64,000 nt of DNA from Bemisia tabaci (taxonomy: Eukaryota; Arthropoda; Insecta; Hemiptera; Aleyrodidae). This document shows, piece by piece, positions 51,682 through 63,961 of the stretch (positions are counted from its first letter, which is position 1; each line of letters begins with the position of its first letter). The translations under genes and the position numbers were made by a program. Under the pieces are notes generated by a model, which saw nothing but the letters and a program-made list of their open reading frames with translations, made no database searches and was not told the DNA's origin. The DNA lies in NCBI RefSeq assembly GCF_918797505.1, contig NC_092793.1, positions 75,327,912-75,391,911 on the forward strand, given 5' to 3'.

Positions 51682-52151
51682 TTTTCAAATTTCAAATACA
51701 TGATGTTAATGGACGTGTGCCGATAATATAGAACAGACATAAGATTTCTTTTCAAAATTTTGAGTACTCTTTTTCGTTTTTCTATTTCCATAAAGGTTAA
51801 TGGGTGACCGGCTCTGTGAAAAAGGGCCTTATCCTCCGTGAGAAAATGAAAATCTGTTATTTAGGAAATACATTCGAATCTTTTTGAGACTATGGCTTTG
51901 TAATGGAAAAAATAGGTTAAAATAGGTGAAATTATCCACACAAAAAAAGAAGAATGATGAAAGGTATCCACTAAAGGATCTAATTTTTATTCGGTCCAAA
52001 TCCCACGGACAAAAAGAGCACTGGTTTGTTGGGTGATATGGACATTTCCAATTATCGTGGTAGTACCCCAATAAATTATGTTACTAACTAAAATATTGCG
52101 GTACTACCCGAACTTGAGTTGTGGTACTACGGCAATTAATTGGATATTTAG
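51682..52151. other. No gene recognised
   Basis: AT-rich DNA. Repeated GGTAGTACC/GTACTACC motifs at 52060-52130 resume beyond the inserted MITE near 52343, so the hAT element split this sequence. Confidence 0.4.
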
Positions 52152-52159
52152 ATATCATC

Positions 52160-52323
52160 CAGTGGCGTGGCGTGCTTTGCAATATATCGATTGATCTGCC
52201 ATTTAAACCTATGGAAAAGGATCGATAAACAGGTTGTTCGCAGCGAAAAACTTAATAATCGATTCTTTACCATACCTACAAATGAGGAAATATCGATAAT
52301 CGATCATTCACGCCACGCCACTG
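52160..52323. mobile_element. hAT-type foldback MITE, copy 5
   Basis: It runs from CAGTGGCGTGGCGTGCTTTG to TCACGCCACGCCACTG. Perfect 8-bp flanks ATATCATC lie at 52152-52159 and 52324-52331. The right arm is partly diverged (CATACCTACAAATGAGG). Confidence 0.95.
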
Positions 52324-52331
52324 ATATCATC

Positions 52332-53350
52332 CAACAAATTGGGGTAGTACGATAATTTTAGGGGATAATCCCTAACACTCTTTTTCCGTGTCAAAAAGAG
52401 AAGGCGCCTCGTCTTTTTAATATCCTCTCTTAAAAATACGTCCCGTTAGGCCTAAGTTAAACGTAAATGAAACTTGGATAATTGAACTTTCTTCCCTTCG
52501 GAATTGATTTTCCTCATGAGACAGGCGCATTTGTCGCCGAGCCGTTTGCCGGGAGCCTTGGGTAGCTGCGCGGGAGAAATTCCTGAGCCGGGATTTGGGT
52601 CAGTGTAATTGTATTGGCCACGGCCCATGACGCGGCCTTAACTGCGGTACACGTCTTCGGTCCACCAAGTCCCTGCTGATGAGACGCGGGCCCTCGCCAG
52701 ATCTCCGGGGCCCGCACCCGGGGGGCCCGGGGGCCCGCGGGACCCCCGCCAAGCCCGACAACAGCGCCCGGGATGCACCGCGCATGCACACTCGATACTC
52801 CTACAACCGACGCGATCCTCGATTACGGACCTCTTTCTCGGTTATTGCGGCCCTCCCAGTGTTGCCGCGCCGCCTTGAGAAAGCGCTGATTCCGTGCAGG
52901 TTAACATCGGAGGAACGTTTTGAGCGACCTGGCAACGGTGAACTCGGTGAGGTTGCAGATAGCCACTAACAAACCGGCGTCAGCTCGGACATTTGCACTA
53001 ATTTACTGGTTTCCTTGTGCGAGAACGCTTGTCCTGACGACTACGAGGACGCCATGGTCAACGATCCTAGGATCTTGTGTGTGAAGAGAGGTTTCCAGTT
53101 CCAGTAGGAGCAAGCCCATCCATGTACCTAAATTTATTTTTTAAGATGACGTCACAAAATACTTATTTCGATGGAACACCGGATGAATGTTATTTTTTCT
53201 TCTTTCTCTTTCTTCTTCCTTCCAAAAGGCATGTTCGAGAAGTTGGTGTTGTATTGACCCGTGTGGAAACTACTGAGTAAACTGAACACGATGATACCCT
53301 CAGTTCATGGATTGAACAATTATTGGAGAAGATATGACAAAATTACCTAA
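52332..53350. other. No gene recognised; GC-rich island 52520-52960
   Basis: Includes the very GC-rich GGGGCCCGCACCCGGGGGGC region at 52708-52750. The open frames on both strands are Pro/Gly/Arg-rich by composition. No svp N-terminal or zinc-finger sequence was recognised here. Confidence 0.4.
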
Positions 53351-53553
53351 TCTGCTAATACACAAGTGTTTAAATCGGAAATGCCGCCCGATGACGTCAC
53401 TGGGCGGTGCATTTTCTCACTTATAAATCTATTTTTATACTATTTCCCATACCAGAAAAAAATTATAAAAAATATTGTGAAATCAGCTCTTTAAGCGCAC
53501 TTTCAGATGAAGCAATAAAAAATTTGCGTGCGAATTCTCCATTAAAAGGAAAT
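53351..53553 (-). repeat. Dispersed ~195-bp repeat, copy 2
   Basis: Inverse orientation of 13988-14182, sharing GTGTTTAAATCGGAAATGCC, GCATTTTCTCACTT, AAATCAGCTCTTTAAG and AAAAATTTGCGTGCGAATTC. Confidence 0.7.
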
Positions 53554-54265
53554 TTAACGAAAGCAGGGAGGGCAGTTCTTTTCTGCTAACTTCAATCCAA
53601 ATTGAGGACAAGAAACTGCCGAAATCCGCCACGCATTTAATGAGCACTCCTAGAAGGATCAAGAACTTTCGAGACTACTGCATGAAAGCTCATAGCAGGG
53701 GTCGTAAGATCGATCATTGTGGGAGGAGACAAATATCGATAGTGCGAGCGATATGTTGTCAATTTGTCAGAAACCCCCCGGAACTCTGGCGAAAAAGTGA
53801 AGAGTCTTTAAAGGAGAATGGACAACGCTGACCGCAAGACGCTGGATGGGAGACCCGCTGATAGGTTATTAATCAATCACGTTGTCATTTTAATCACGAC
53901 TTTACGATCCGGGTTGGAAATGAACTCGGGCCTTTAACACGTGTTTACACGAAACCATTAATATCTAATCAGAAGCGAGCTCGCTTCGGCGCAGTACTGG
54001 TCTGCTGGGCTCTACGCATGCGCAACCCGCGTGGAACTTTTCCTCGTGGTGAAGGTGAATCGCAGCGCTAGCTTCGAAAAAAAATAACATGTTGCGCTGA
54101 TAAATCGGGCTCTGAAATCAGCAAGTATACTAATAACATGACGGATGTGTTAAATTCTAAGAGCAATTGGAATCAGAAGCAGCATATTTAAAAATTATTT
54201 CTGTGCATAAAACCTAGGTAAAAACTTTTTATTTTCACTCTTGAACGGTAAGAAATATTATATTT
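53554..54265. other. No gene recognised
   Basis: Unique DNA; a single CTACGCATGCGCAAC at 54012 is a near match to the NRF-1 palindrome. Confidence 0.4.
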
Positions 54266-54477
54266 CACTGGAAAAAAAAGAATCTTAAATTTGCCGCCAA
54301 GAAGTATTTCTTCTTAAATCAAGAATTTTGCTGGTTAATAGAAGCTACTTTTTTGCTTAACCCAAGCATTATTTTTCTTGAATCAAGAAAAAGTCAGCTT
54401 AAAGCAAGATAAAGAAAATTCTTGGCGGCAAATTCAAGAATTATCATGCTTGATCCAAGCTACTTTTTTTTTCAGTG
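54266..54477. mobile_element. CACTGG foldback MITE, distinct family
   Basis: The ends CACTGGAAAAAAAAG and TTTTTTTTCAGTG are flanked by TT on both sides. Inner arms share TTGCCGCCAAGAA versus TTCTTGGCGGCAA. Its AATCAAG words resemble the ATCTAGAGTCC family, but the arms are different. Confidence 0.75.
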
Positions 54478-57400
54478 TTCCTTCTTATTTTAAGAAAAGA
54501 AAACATTTGTCTCATCCCTGATAATAGAGGTGCAATGTTTCAATCATTACTCATATTTAATTCAGTTGATCAGTTTTAGGATTTATTTATTTCAATATAT
54601 TTAAGATTTAATTTGAATTATATTCTATTATTAACTATAATTTTTTTACTACTAATGAATTTTTTAAAAAGTAGATTTTTGAAGAAATCATTCCACCAGT
54701 GTAATTTGTACACTTTACTTTGGTTAATTTATGACTTTCCAAACGGCCAACGCGATCGCGCATTCACAGGACATAAATCAACCCCACATATCATCCCCTG
54801 CTATCATCGAAAGCGAGAAAGATCACACGGTCAGTTGTGCGAGGACTCGAGACCGGACAAATATCAATTAAATATTTATCCGGTGACCAATATGTGTGAC
54901 CCGAAAGTGGATCCCGGGACGGGCCGTAATTACGAGCCCTGGATATGACCCTGAAATTAAAGCCCTGAATAATGCATACGGGACGGGGCCACGCACTCTG
55001 CGGAGGGGTTGATCGGCCGGAATCGAAGTCGGAAAATTAAGACGGGGATCGAACTCGAAGACGCGCATTAGAAATTCTAATGAGGGGCAAAGACAAAACC
55101 GGCAGCTGGAAGACACAGGGATGACCCGAGGGCAGGGGGCCGGTCCCGATAGTGGACATTCCCACGGGCGGCCCGTATCGGAAACCGGCCGATAGCGATC
55201 GATCAGGTTTATCTAGTTCCCGGCTAATCACCTCCGCCACCTTTGCAACCTCTTGACCTTCTCCCCTCGTCCCTGGGGTGAGTCTTGTCCATCCCTCGAG
55301 ATGCAGCGCGTTTTGTTTCGCGGGGCCTTATTAAGTACCCCGCGAATCGGAGGGTCATTTCGCTCGTTTTCTGGGAAAATTTCGTCTCCTTTTCGGCCCT
55401 CTAAGTTATTAATTTGAATACTGGGGCGCGCTTCGCGTTCGGGGCTGTTTCTCACTGCGCGGGGTGATTTACATACACTCACTCGATGAGAGGTGACCAC
55501 TTGTTCGTTCCGTTTCGTCCGCGAGGATGAACGGAGGGGCACAGGTTTGACCCAAGGAACTTACTTTTAATTCCTCCCGGGCGGCTTCTGGTATATTTTA
55601 CTGATATTGCCACATTTGGTCCGCATTTAAAAGAACCTGTGTAAAAATTAATTAGATTACTGACTATAAGCAATTGTTTGGTCATCTGTAAAATTCTGAG
55701 TGCGGTAAAAAAAAGGGTTTTTTCTAACGATTCATCCAATATTATTTATTATTTCCTTTTTTGTCTCTTAGAAAGTTGATAAAGAACTGTTTTAAAATCA
55801 AAAGATCCTCGGTTAAAAGAAGAAGGAAAAAATGACTTGTAAAAAAAATGAGATGAAAAAAAATTTGACCAATGCAAGGAGTTTTTATCTTCTTGATTTT
55901 TTTTTTAACTTTAAATACACGGAAAATATTCTACTGGCAATGTTGAAAAAAGGGAGGGTTTTATCAACTGACTAGCAATAGGCTGTACTTTTGATTTTAT
56001 CCAGGGAAAATATTTATTTGGTATGCATAGTATATTTATTCGTATCGTATATTTATTTTAACATTTGATTTATATAATTATCGTTGGAAAAATACCTCTT
56101 GTTTCGTACTGCGAACGTAAAAACTCCTTTAATCTTATTGATGAATGACTTTGCAAGAAAGACACGCTCGGAATGAAAGAAATGAGGAGACTCGTTGTTT
56201 CAAGTGTATACGGAAGAAGAATTACTCAGCCACTAAATTCTAACGCCAAACCTGCGAGCAAAGCCTAGTGGAATTTGGCAAGCGCGTTAAGACGCTAATC
56301 TTTTCTGACAGGCAGGCGCCAAATGAAGCAGCAAGAATTTTTCAGGGCATTTTATTAATGTGTACTGAAAGTAAGCAAACATTATGAGATTGAAACAATT
56401 TTCCTGAAATACAAGTCTTACCCTGAAATTTTACCAAAACCCGAAATCATCACATCTAGTCTCACGTTTTGGTCTACAATTCACGATAAATTCGCTTTTA
56501 AAACTACTGAATTGAAGCCGAGAGTTTTAGTGTGAGAATCCTTAACGTTGTATCGGACTAAATAATGCTTGCCATGTAGGTGCCATAACACTTTGACATT
56601 TAAATAAGTCTTTTCATAAGAAATCTTTCGGAAATAGCTAGCTAAAATATACATCTAGGCGTTATAGATTCGTTTGTTGCCGAAAATGGAAACAAACAAC
56701 CGGTATTTCAGCAAAATCACTCGGGACCTGAATGTTGTGTTGCTTCATTTCATGAAAGTTTTTAAGCGATATGGCAACAGACAACGCCGGAGTTGTGTCA
56801 AATTGGTTATTTACTAAGAACGCTAAAAATATTGAACGTCGGGAAAACCGAGGGAAAAAGGGAAGTATCGCAAAATGGCCCATAATTATAGTATTATTTA
56901 AACGCAATCAACTTCAGTTAACCTTTCGGCCGTTTCCATTGCGATAACTTTGCGGTGAGCCCGCGATCATTTTGAACGTAGCTGTGGCGCGCTTTTCAAA
57001 ATCATTAGAGTCAATGACACTCTTAACCTGATTCCCGCTCGTTTGCCCGATATAGAGCGGCGTTATGAGGCTTATTAAATATAATTATCCGAGGAGGCAC
57101 TCGAATAATTATTAAAACTAAAAGCTCGTAAGCTGCCGTGGTGAGCAGGCGGAGGATCGCTTATAAGTTTTCTGAAAGTAGTAAAAAAGCGCACATTTCC
57201 GATGGACATCGGCAGTAATTGCTTACACGTTATGAAACGGAACTCGGATTGTTATGGCTCCCGAGAAATACACTGTTGTGTGATACCTTGTTGGGATAGG
57301 TGAAGATTCTCAGGGGAATTCGGTTGGCGTAAAATATCGTTAAAAGAAAAAAGAAAAAAGAAAAAAAAAAAAACTTGCCGCTACTCAAATTGTGCAAAGC

Positions 57401-59473
57401 AAAACATCTACTGTATTTTGAAGGTATGAAAACGGCAACAGGCGACGAGTTTAATGGTTAGTAAATGCATTGAATAAAAAGAGTTCTATCATTTTAACGG
57501 GATGGCAAAACTTCATAAAATTTCAATTAGTAAAATTTCAAGTGAATAAGTTTCAAACTAATTGTGGAATGTATGACCATTACCGTTATTTAATTTTTTC
57601 CCCGCAGACCTACGCCAGATATAATACAATTTGTACTTTTTTTTAAAATATTTGTAAACTGCGAAAGAGGGAGAACTTCCAGCACAGGTAGTATTCCTTA
57701 CTTTTGACGGACCACTGGCCAAAATCAGCAATACACTGTTGAAAAATTGGTAAAAATTAGAACACGAAAAAAAAAATTACGAAAAACTAAAGAGGAAATT
57801 ATCCGTTATTGATGAATTACCTGACAATACATGACGTATTTATATGACGTATGATATTATCACTACATTACATTACCTATAATCAATATTTTTGGAGACG
57901 TAATTATTCAGCTACGGGTAATGGTCCGTCAAAGCGAAGACGCGACCTCTAAAACCTGCTCCCACGAAAATTAACGGAAAAAGCTGCGGGGGGTGGAAGC
58001 TCGGGGGTTATGGAAAGGGGGGCTATGAAAGGGGGGGGCATCGATGGATTGCTGCGAGCACGGAGGAGGTCTCATCAACTGGCTTGATTGTCTCTATTAA
58101 CTCTCTGATTGTTCCACATACGCGTTTTCTCCCCGGCCGCCTCGTATCGGAAGACATTCTTTTCAATTTATGCTGACACAGATATGACGTCACCCTGTTA
58201 AATATTCACATTTTAATTACTCCAACTCGGCGGCGGGCGCCCGGCGATTGGTCCTCCGGCTCGTCACGATTTCCATTGTTCGCCACCTTGCCAACTCTAC
58301 TAAAAAATCAATCAATTTACGTTGGTTCTAGTGAGGAAATGCGTGTTTTTTCTCGCTATATGGCAAGGATTTTAGTCAATTCTATGCTCGCCCTCGCTCG
58401 CCGACGACGCCTCGCTTCTACCGTGTAGACGTTACGATTTTGATCGCAGTAAATTGTCTCGCGCTTTCGCGACTGCATGACCATCGGTCTCGCCAGAAAA
58501 TTACACACGAGTGAATTCAATGGGCTATCATTGATTTTACGAGTGAAATCAATCGGCGATCGTTGATTTTACTCGGAGGGACACTCGGTGATGACTTCTC
58601 GTAAAATGTCTCGAGCCTAACTCGTATCTCTGTCGGGGATATCGAATTGGATCCAAACAAATCATACGAACAGACCCTTTTAAGTTTGTTACGCTTTTGC
58701 GCTCAGGAAAAAGGTTAAGTATCCCTCGAAGTATCGTGGTCGGAAACTCCCATTTCCAGAGAATGTATTTAAAGAGAGTGCTGCCATGTCTGTTCTCTGA
58801 TAGGCTATTCAATTTTCGGCCATCTGTTGGGCTCTTAAAGCCGAAGAAAAACAGATCCCAATTAGAGAGATACTACGTTATCGAGTGAGAAATAAATGAT
58901 ATTTACAGAAAACTCAAACTACTTGAATGACCTCAGTCCCCCCCCCCCCACTTCTTACCTCGTGGGTTAACTGACGCCAAAGAAACGGATCTTGTGCCCG
59001 CATTTTTATTGAATTTTTATTTGGAGGTGGCCTGAAAAGAAAGGTAAAATCGATTTTCCAAACTTGGATCGTGATATGATCGTGCGGTTTGATTTCTTTT
59101 CACTGGAAGTACTACTTAGACCCCCATGCTAAAAATTGACCAGTGATTTTGTGAATTATGTATTAAAAATTTAGAATAATGAGGATTTGATACATGAAAT
59201 GATCAGAATCCCAGCTGATCGTTTAAAATGTAACGGTTTTTAAAGGTGATGAAAAATGAAAGCAAGCGAACTCGCAATTTATTTTACAAGTCTTATTATT
59301 GTGCTGCTCGAACAATCGCATACCGGTGGTCGTGGAGCCTTACATTTCCATTATGTTTAACGAATTTTAAATGAAATTACGATGAGGATTACATGTCCTA
59401 CGCGGTGCTTAATCTTAGACTGCATACAGGTCCCCCGCGATTCGACGTAAAGGCGTATCTGGATTTCCACGTA
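54478..59473. other. No gene recognised; longest repeat-poor stretch
   Basis: AT-rich DNA with a GC-rich island at 54900-55560 and smaller ones at 57950-58270. TAATTAT-type homeodomain cores occur near 57079-57110. C-runs and A-runs are present (58937-58946; 57361-57373). No repeat family or exon was recognised. The relative absence of MITEs is compatible with conserved regulatory sequence. Confidence 0.35.
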
Positions 59474-59714
59474 CACTGGGGGGGGGGGGGAGGAGGGGGA
59501 ACACATTGGATCTAGAGTCCAGACTCTTAAAAACATCGACAAACAAAAATACTCTTGATTCAATCAGAATCTAGCTTAAATCAAGAACCAAGCCTCTTAA
59601 TTTAAGCGGATTTCGTTTTGATTCAAGCAAAAATCCGATTGAATCAAGAGTATTTTTTCTTGTCAATGTTTTCAAGAGTCTGGACTCTAGATCCAATGTC
59701 TTTTTTTTCCAGTA
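59474..59714. mobile_element. CACTGG foldback MITE, ATCTAGAGTCCAGACTCT family, copy 3
   Basis: Long complementary arms as in 26002-26230. The left terminus is followed by a G-run and AGGAGGGGG instead of the usual A-tract. The right end reads CCAGTA. Confidence 0.83.
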
Positions 59715-60406
59715 TGAGTCTCGTTCTTCGTCTAACTCAATGCTTCCCGTAGCTCATTCAGGAAGAGAGATACGCCCTTACGTGATAGGAGCGACGAATT
59801 TTGAGCGGCCGGAGGATACGAAGATGCGGATTACACGCGTATGTTTCTAGTCAGATTCTATCACCACCTTTCTCCGCGAGTCCCCTGCCGCCGTCGTAAC
59901 GGCCACAACCGCACCGCTCACTTTCAACAACTCGGGATCAACATGAGCACTCTATAGCCATGAATAAAATAAATTGAATATTTAAACGAGGAAGGAGCGG
60001 CGCGGCGGCGGCGGAGATAACGGCGAAAGCCGTTTCATAAACTGTTTGGGCCGGACACCGGACAGCGTTTTCCCAACTCCCGCGGCCGGACTTTCGTCCA
60101 TCACTCCTGGACTCCTGGAAAAAGTTGACCTCCGGCGGGGCGCAATATTTCGCGGGGTTTTTGCGCTCTCGCACGGCGGGCGAAGGCGCGGGCGCGGCCA
60201 CTTCATCAGCTCCGGGAAAAAGTTGACCGCACGCATAAAAAGATGTCGGCTCGGAACTGGACCGCGGACCGGCTCAAACTCGGGGGAGCGCATCGTTGTC
60301 GATTTTCCGACAAAAACCACCATTTTGGACAGAGTTTGTTAGAAAGAAACCAAACCACACTTGGTTGAAACTGGGGAAAAGAGGTTTGAAGTTTTATTCC
60401 TCCATA
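59715..60406. other. No gene recognised; GC-rich island
   Basis: The GC-rich island at 59860-60310 includes GGAGCGGCGCGGCGGCGGCG and two GGAAAAAGTTGACC copies (60117, 60215). Overlapping frames on both strands lack any domain. Confidence 0.4.
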
Positions 60407-60465
60407 CACTGGAAAGAAAAACACATTGGATCTAGAGTCCAGACTCTTGAAAACATCGACAAGAC
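60407..60465 (+). mobile_element. Left half only of an ATCTAGAGTCCAGACTCT-family MITE
   Basis: CACTGGAAAGAAAAACACAT then TGGATCTAGAGTCCAGACTC and GAAAACATCGACAAG, after which similarity stops. A solo arm produced by deletion or partial transposition. Confidence 0.8.
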
Positions 60466-60654
60466 ATCGGGAGAAAGCGATGAAATGAAAATTCGAAAAA
60501 CGGGACCTATTAGATGCAGAGAGGAAAGTTTTATGGATTAACTCCTACACTGATAAAAAAATTTGTGCTCTTGTGTTACTTTTGGTTAAAATTGGAAGAA
60601 GATCACAGGAAGGAATCAAATAGGAAGTATCAGAAGTGGATCCTTGAGTGTCCA
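60466..60654. other. Short unique spacer
   Basis: Unique AT-rich DNA between the half MITE and the next full element. Confidence 0.4.
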
Positions 60655-61071
60655 CACTGAAAAAAAATTCTCGGCGTTTTTACCAAGGTCCGTTGGTACC
60701 TTTACCATCTCACTTTTTTTACCAATTATTGGTAATTTTACCAAGACAGACTGGTAAGCTTACCTAAAACCGGTATTTTTACTGTTTTTCTAGAGTAAGA
60801 ATACCACTTTTATTGGTAATCAATTCCCGGTAACTTCGCCATTTTATCTCGGTAATTCTACCACAGTCGATAAAAAATATTGTCGAGTTTACCGGGATCC
60901 AGTAAAATTACCGAGAAAGTCAATAATTTTACCGAGATTTCTCGGTAAAATTACCAATTCCATAAATATGGTAATTTTACCAAGAAAAAACTGGGATCAA
61001 ATAGAACCCTGAATTCTTGGTAATTTTACCCTTTTCTTAGTAAATACACCGAGATTTTTTTTTTTTCAGTG
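60655..61071. mobile_element. CACTG-terminated MITE rich in GGTAATTTTACC, copy 3
   Basis: Full-length copy of the 5946-6359 element in the same orientation. Its ends CACTG and CAGTG are flanked by CA on both sides. Confidence 0.88.
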
Positions 61072-61822
61072 CATACTTTCCCAAGAAAGGTGCTCTTGTT
61101 AATTCTGTCTCGAATGCCTCGAGCAGAATATGGACTACTTAAGGGATAATCTGGCAACTTGGGGGGAGCGGTAGGTGGGTGAGGTTAGCTTTGACATCGG
61201 GCCCGGGAGCATAAATCACGGAGAGCGCGGACTCCGTTTCTCCGGAGATCCTTAGATTGTGCGCTTTTTCGATTACAAATGAGTGATTGTTGAGCTTAGC
61301 CCCGGAGAGCGCGGTCCCATACGCGCATTCCCCGGCGAATAAATTAAAGTCAAAATATGCACCAATTTGATGAAATTAATGCGTTTTATCGCAAACGAAT
61401 AAATCTAGCTTAACCCGGGGTCAGTGCCGTGCGGCTCTCTGCTCTATGCAGGAATAAGGATAATAACTTAATAGACCCGCCAATACGTACTCGGCTCCAA
61501 GTCGTGATGTTATCTTGACTTTTTTCTCCATTAAGGAGCCATTTCCCTCTCCGTCATTTTTCACCATCTCCATCTCCGGCCAGATTAATGCTAGCGTGGA
61601 TTCGACGCCGTGTAAAGCTTTAACGAGGTCATGCAGGGACCTCCATGATTTTTTGACATCTTGAGCCTTTTCTACTTCATGTCAACTCTGTTGCGAATAC
61701 TATCAATTTTGTTAGACACTGAAAAAAAAGTTTGATTCATTCGTCTAAAATGTATTGCTTTTTTTTCTTCTTCTTAGAAAAAAGTTCGGTCGCTGGAATC
61801 AAATATTCGATCCTAGCAAGAA
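61072..61822. other. No gene recognised
   Basis: Mixed composition with two GGAGAGCGCGG words (61219, 61305). CACTGAAAAAAAAG at 61719 looks like one CACTG-type end, but no matching right end was found. Confidence 0.4.
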
Positions 61823-62073
61823 GAATCGCGTTTAGCAGAAAGGAACCAAGCCACGTGAGCTATCGCTAAATTTAAGTAGGCGGTTTAAATTTTTTACAAA
61901 ACGTTTGTGTGGATTCCTTGAACGATTTAAGGAATTTGCTTCGTACTATACAGGAAATTCACAGACATTGCCACAAAAATCCGCACAATCGTTTTCATGT
62001 TAAACATTAAAATGCCCAATTAAACGTGTCAGTAGCTGAAGTGTCTCGGTTCCTTTCTGATTAACGCAGTCCA
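61823..62073. mobile_element. Inverted-repeat element, AAAGGAACC family, copy 2
   Basis: The left CGCGTTTAGCAGAAAGGAAC and the right end (complement of ACTGCGTTAATCAGAAAGGAACC) are inverted repeats extended by AGCTATCG/CAGTAGCT. The interior shares ACAAAACGTTTGTGTGGATT and CCGCACAATCGTTTTCATGT with 16677-16912. Confidence 0.68.
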
Positions 62074-62922
62074 TTTCACGGGGCCTGCGACAGTCCTTTG
62101 GGGGCTGTGCCACGTAGCGTCCGGGGGCATACCCCCTAGTACTTTCTTCGCAGCGATATGCAGCATGCAGCACGACATGTTGTCGGCGTTTAAACGCGGG
62201 ATGAACTAATTGCAGAGAGGTCACGGTGGCTGACCAGCAGGGGTTACGGTCGGCTTCGACCTGACCACTGAACATACTGCACCACTCCGGAGGAAGTGCG
62301 GCGCGATGCCCGCTCACCTGCCCCATGTTCCGCCGTGCTCAGCAAAAACCACTTAACGCCATAGGGGTTCGTACTTGTCCCACGCGGTTCTTCCTTCGGC
62401 TGCGTTTCCGTCGAATCACAACCGCACTCACTTGAGTGAAATCGACCAGCTCAGTGGGAAAACTGCCGTGCTCCGGGAAACAGCAGTAAGTAGATCTCGA
62501 ACGGAGCTGCGGTTAGTGAGTGCGTTAGGCGCTTCGGGGATCATCCTGGGATGGGCTTACGGGTGTTCTCCGTAGGACGGCAGGAAAGCGGTGCCGTTTG
62601 ACGGAAATAATTACAGGCTGCGCGGGATTACAGTGCGCGAGCTGAAAATTAATCGCTTAGGGATTAATCGCGGGGAGTAGCCTCGCGTCTAGCCTTGTTG
62701 ATCGGCGAGCGGCTTTGGGGCCCGCGGATCACGTGACTCTCGCGATAATCAAATATCAGAGTTTGGATTTCCCGCCTTTGGAGGCCCCATCGATGACGTC
62801 ACCGGGAGAACTCATCGTATGGGGCTCCCTGATTTTTCTATGCATCGCTGGATAAGCGCCCATTCCGATCGCAATTTTCCTACATCTTTTTATCTTATGT
62901 CCCTGTATTGATTTTCCTCCTC

Positions 62923-62924
<2 letters not shown>
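62074..62924. other. No gene recognised; GC-rich DNA
   Basis: 62040-62800 is moderately GC-rich with frames on both strands (108 codons at most), none recognised. It is the most upstream large island relative to the svp exons. Possible regulatory DNA. Confidence 0.35.

Positions 62925-62970
<46 letters not shown>
62925..62970 (+). repeat. Homopolymer T46
   Basis: An uninterrupted run of 46 T. On the minus (svp sense) strand it is poly(A). No retrotransposed sequence was recognised next to it. Confidence 0.97.
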
Positions 62971-62973
<3 letters not shown>

Positions 62974-63135
62974 CCTTGTTCTATAGTCACGGCAATGGCA
63001 GTGTTGATATTTTTCCTGTGAGTAACAAAAATGCGCGTAAAAATGTATTTTTCAGACGACAATAGTTACATTTTTCTCTCCACGTGAAATGACAGAGATA
63101 AAGGAGAAACTTTACTTTGCATGCTGGCTTATATG

Positions 63136-63362
63136 CACTGGAAAAAGAACACATTGGATCTAGAGTCCAGACTCTTCAAAACATCGACAAGAAAAAATAC
63201 TCTTGATTCAATCGGATTTTTGCTTAAATCAAGAACCGAGCCTCTTAATTTGAGCGGATTTCCTTTTGATTCAAGCAAAAATCTGATTGAATCAAGAGTA
63301 TTTTTTCTTGTCAACGTTTTCAAGAGTCTGGACTCTAGATCCAATGTGTTTTTTTCCCAGTG
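63136..63362. mobile_element. CACTGG foldback MITE, ATCTAGAGTCCAGACTCT family, copy 4
   Basis: A nearly perfect hairpin. The left (ACATTGGATCTAGAGTCCAG, CTCTTGATTCAATCGGATTT) and right arms are complementary over about 95 bp, which keeps an open frame on both strands. Ends CACTGG and CCCAGTG. Confidence 0.87.
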
Positions 63363-63961
63363 TTTTTTCACAAAATTTCACCGGTATAAAACAATTGAGA
63401 TTCACATAATGAAAATAAAAATAGTTCACAGTATGACTCGTGTCGAGTATCACCCCCCCCCCCCCCGGGGTAAACACTTTGTGATGTGATTTATTCACTC
63501 GAGACTAGCCTTTGCTCACTGGTCTTCGTCAAAGCATTCTTGCTTATCTCTGATTCCGTGCGGATCAAAATTCTCGCTTGAAACTTTAACTTTCCCGGAG
63601 TTTATCCGGGGAATTCCTCCACCCACATTTGGCGAGGAGCCCCATGAACGGAAAGGGGGGGGGGGAGGATGAGTCCCGATCGTGGTCGATCGATATAGAC
63701 TGTGATAACATCCGGCAAACAATGCCAGTTCCAAGTTGACGGATTTCCGCGCGCCCCGAGCCCACCATTCTCACTCTCGATTTTGTCCTCACTCGATGGT
63801 ATCTTGCTAGAGCCGTGCCGTGCAAACGTGCTGTCAGTCTTGCCAATTTTGGCCACAAATTCCTTGAGGGCGCCTCTGAAGCGCTAGGGGTTGGACCCCA
63901 TTATGTACGGGAATAATAGAGAATTTGTAGGTGTCTGAAATTTGATGAAATTCGTATTTAA
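63363..63961. other. No gene recognised; C14 and G-rich runs
   Basis: A C14 run at 63453-63466 and a G-run at 63655-63666. GGTGTCTGAAATTTGATGAA at 63931-63950 is the inverse of 14254-14273, a fragment of a dispersed repeat. Confidence 0.45.

Noticed and set aside
61719..61822. Possible further CACTG element starting CACTGAAAAAAAAG
   Set aside because: No complementary right end found within a plausible distance.
63121..63489. 122-codon plus-strand frame and its 80-codon mirror on the minus strand
   Set aside because: Both are produced by the hairpin arms of a MITE; similar mirror frames appear at other copies.
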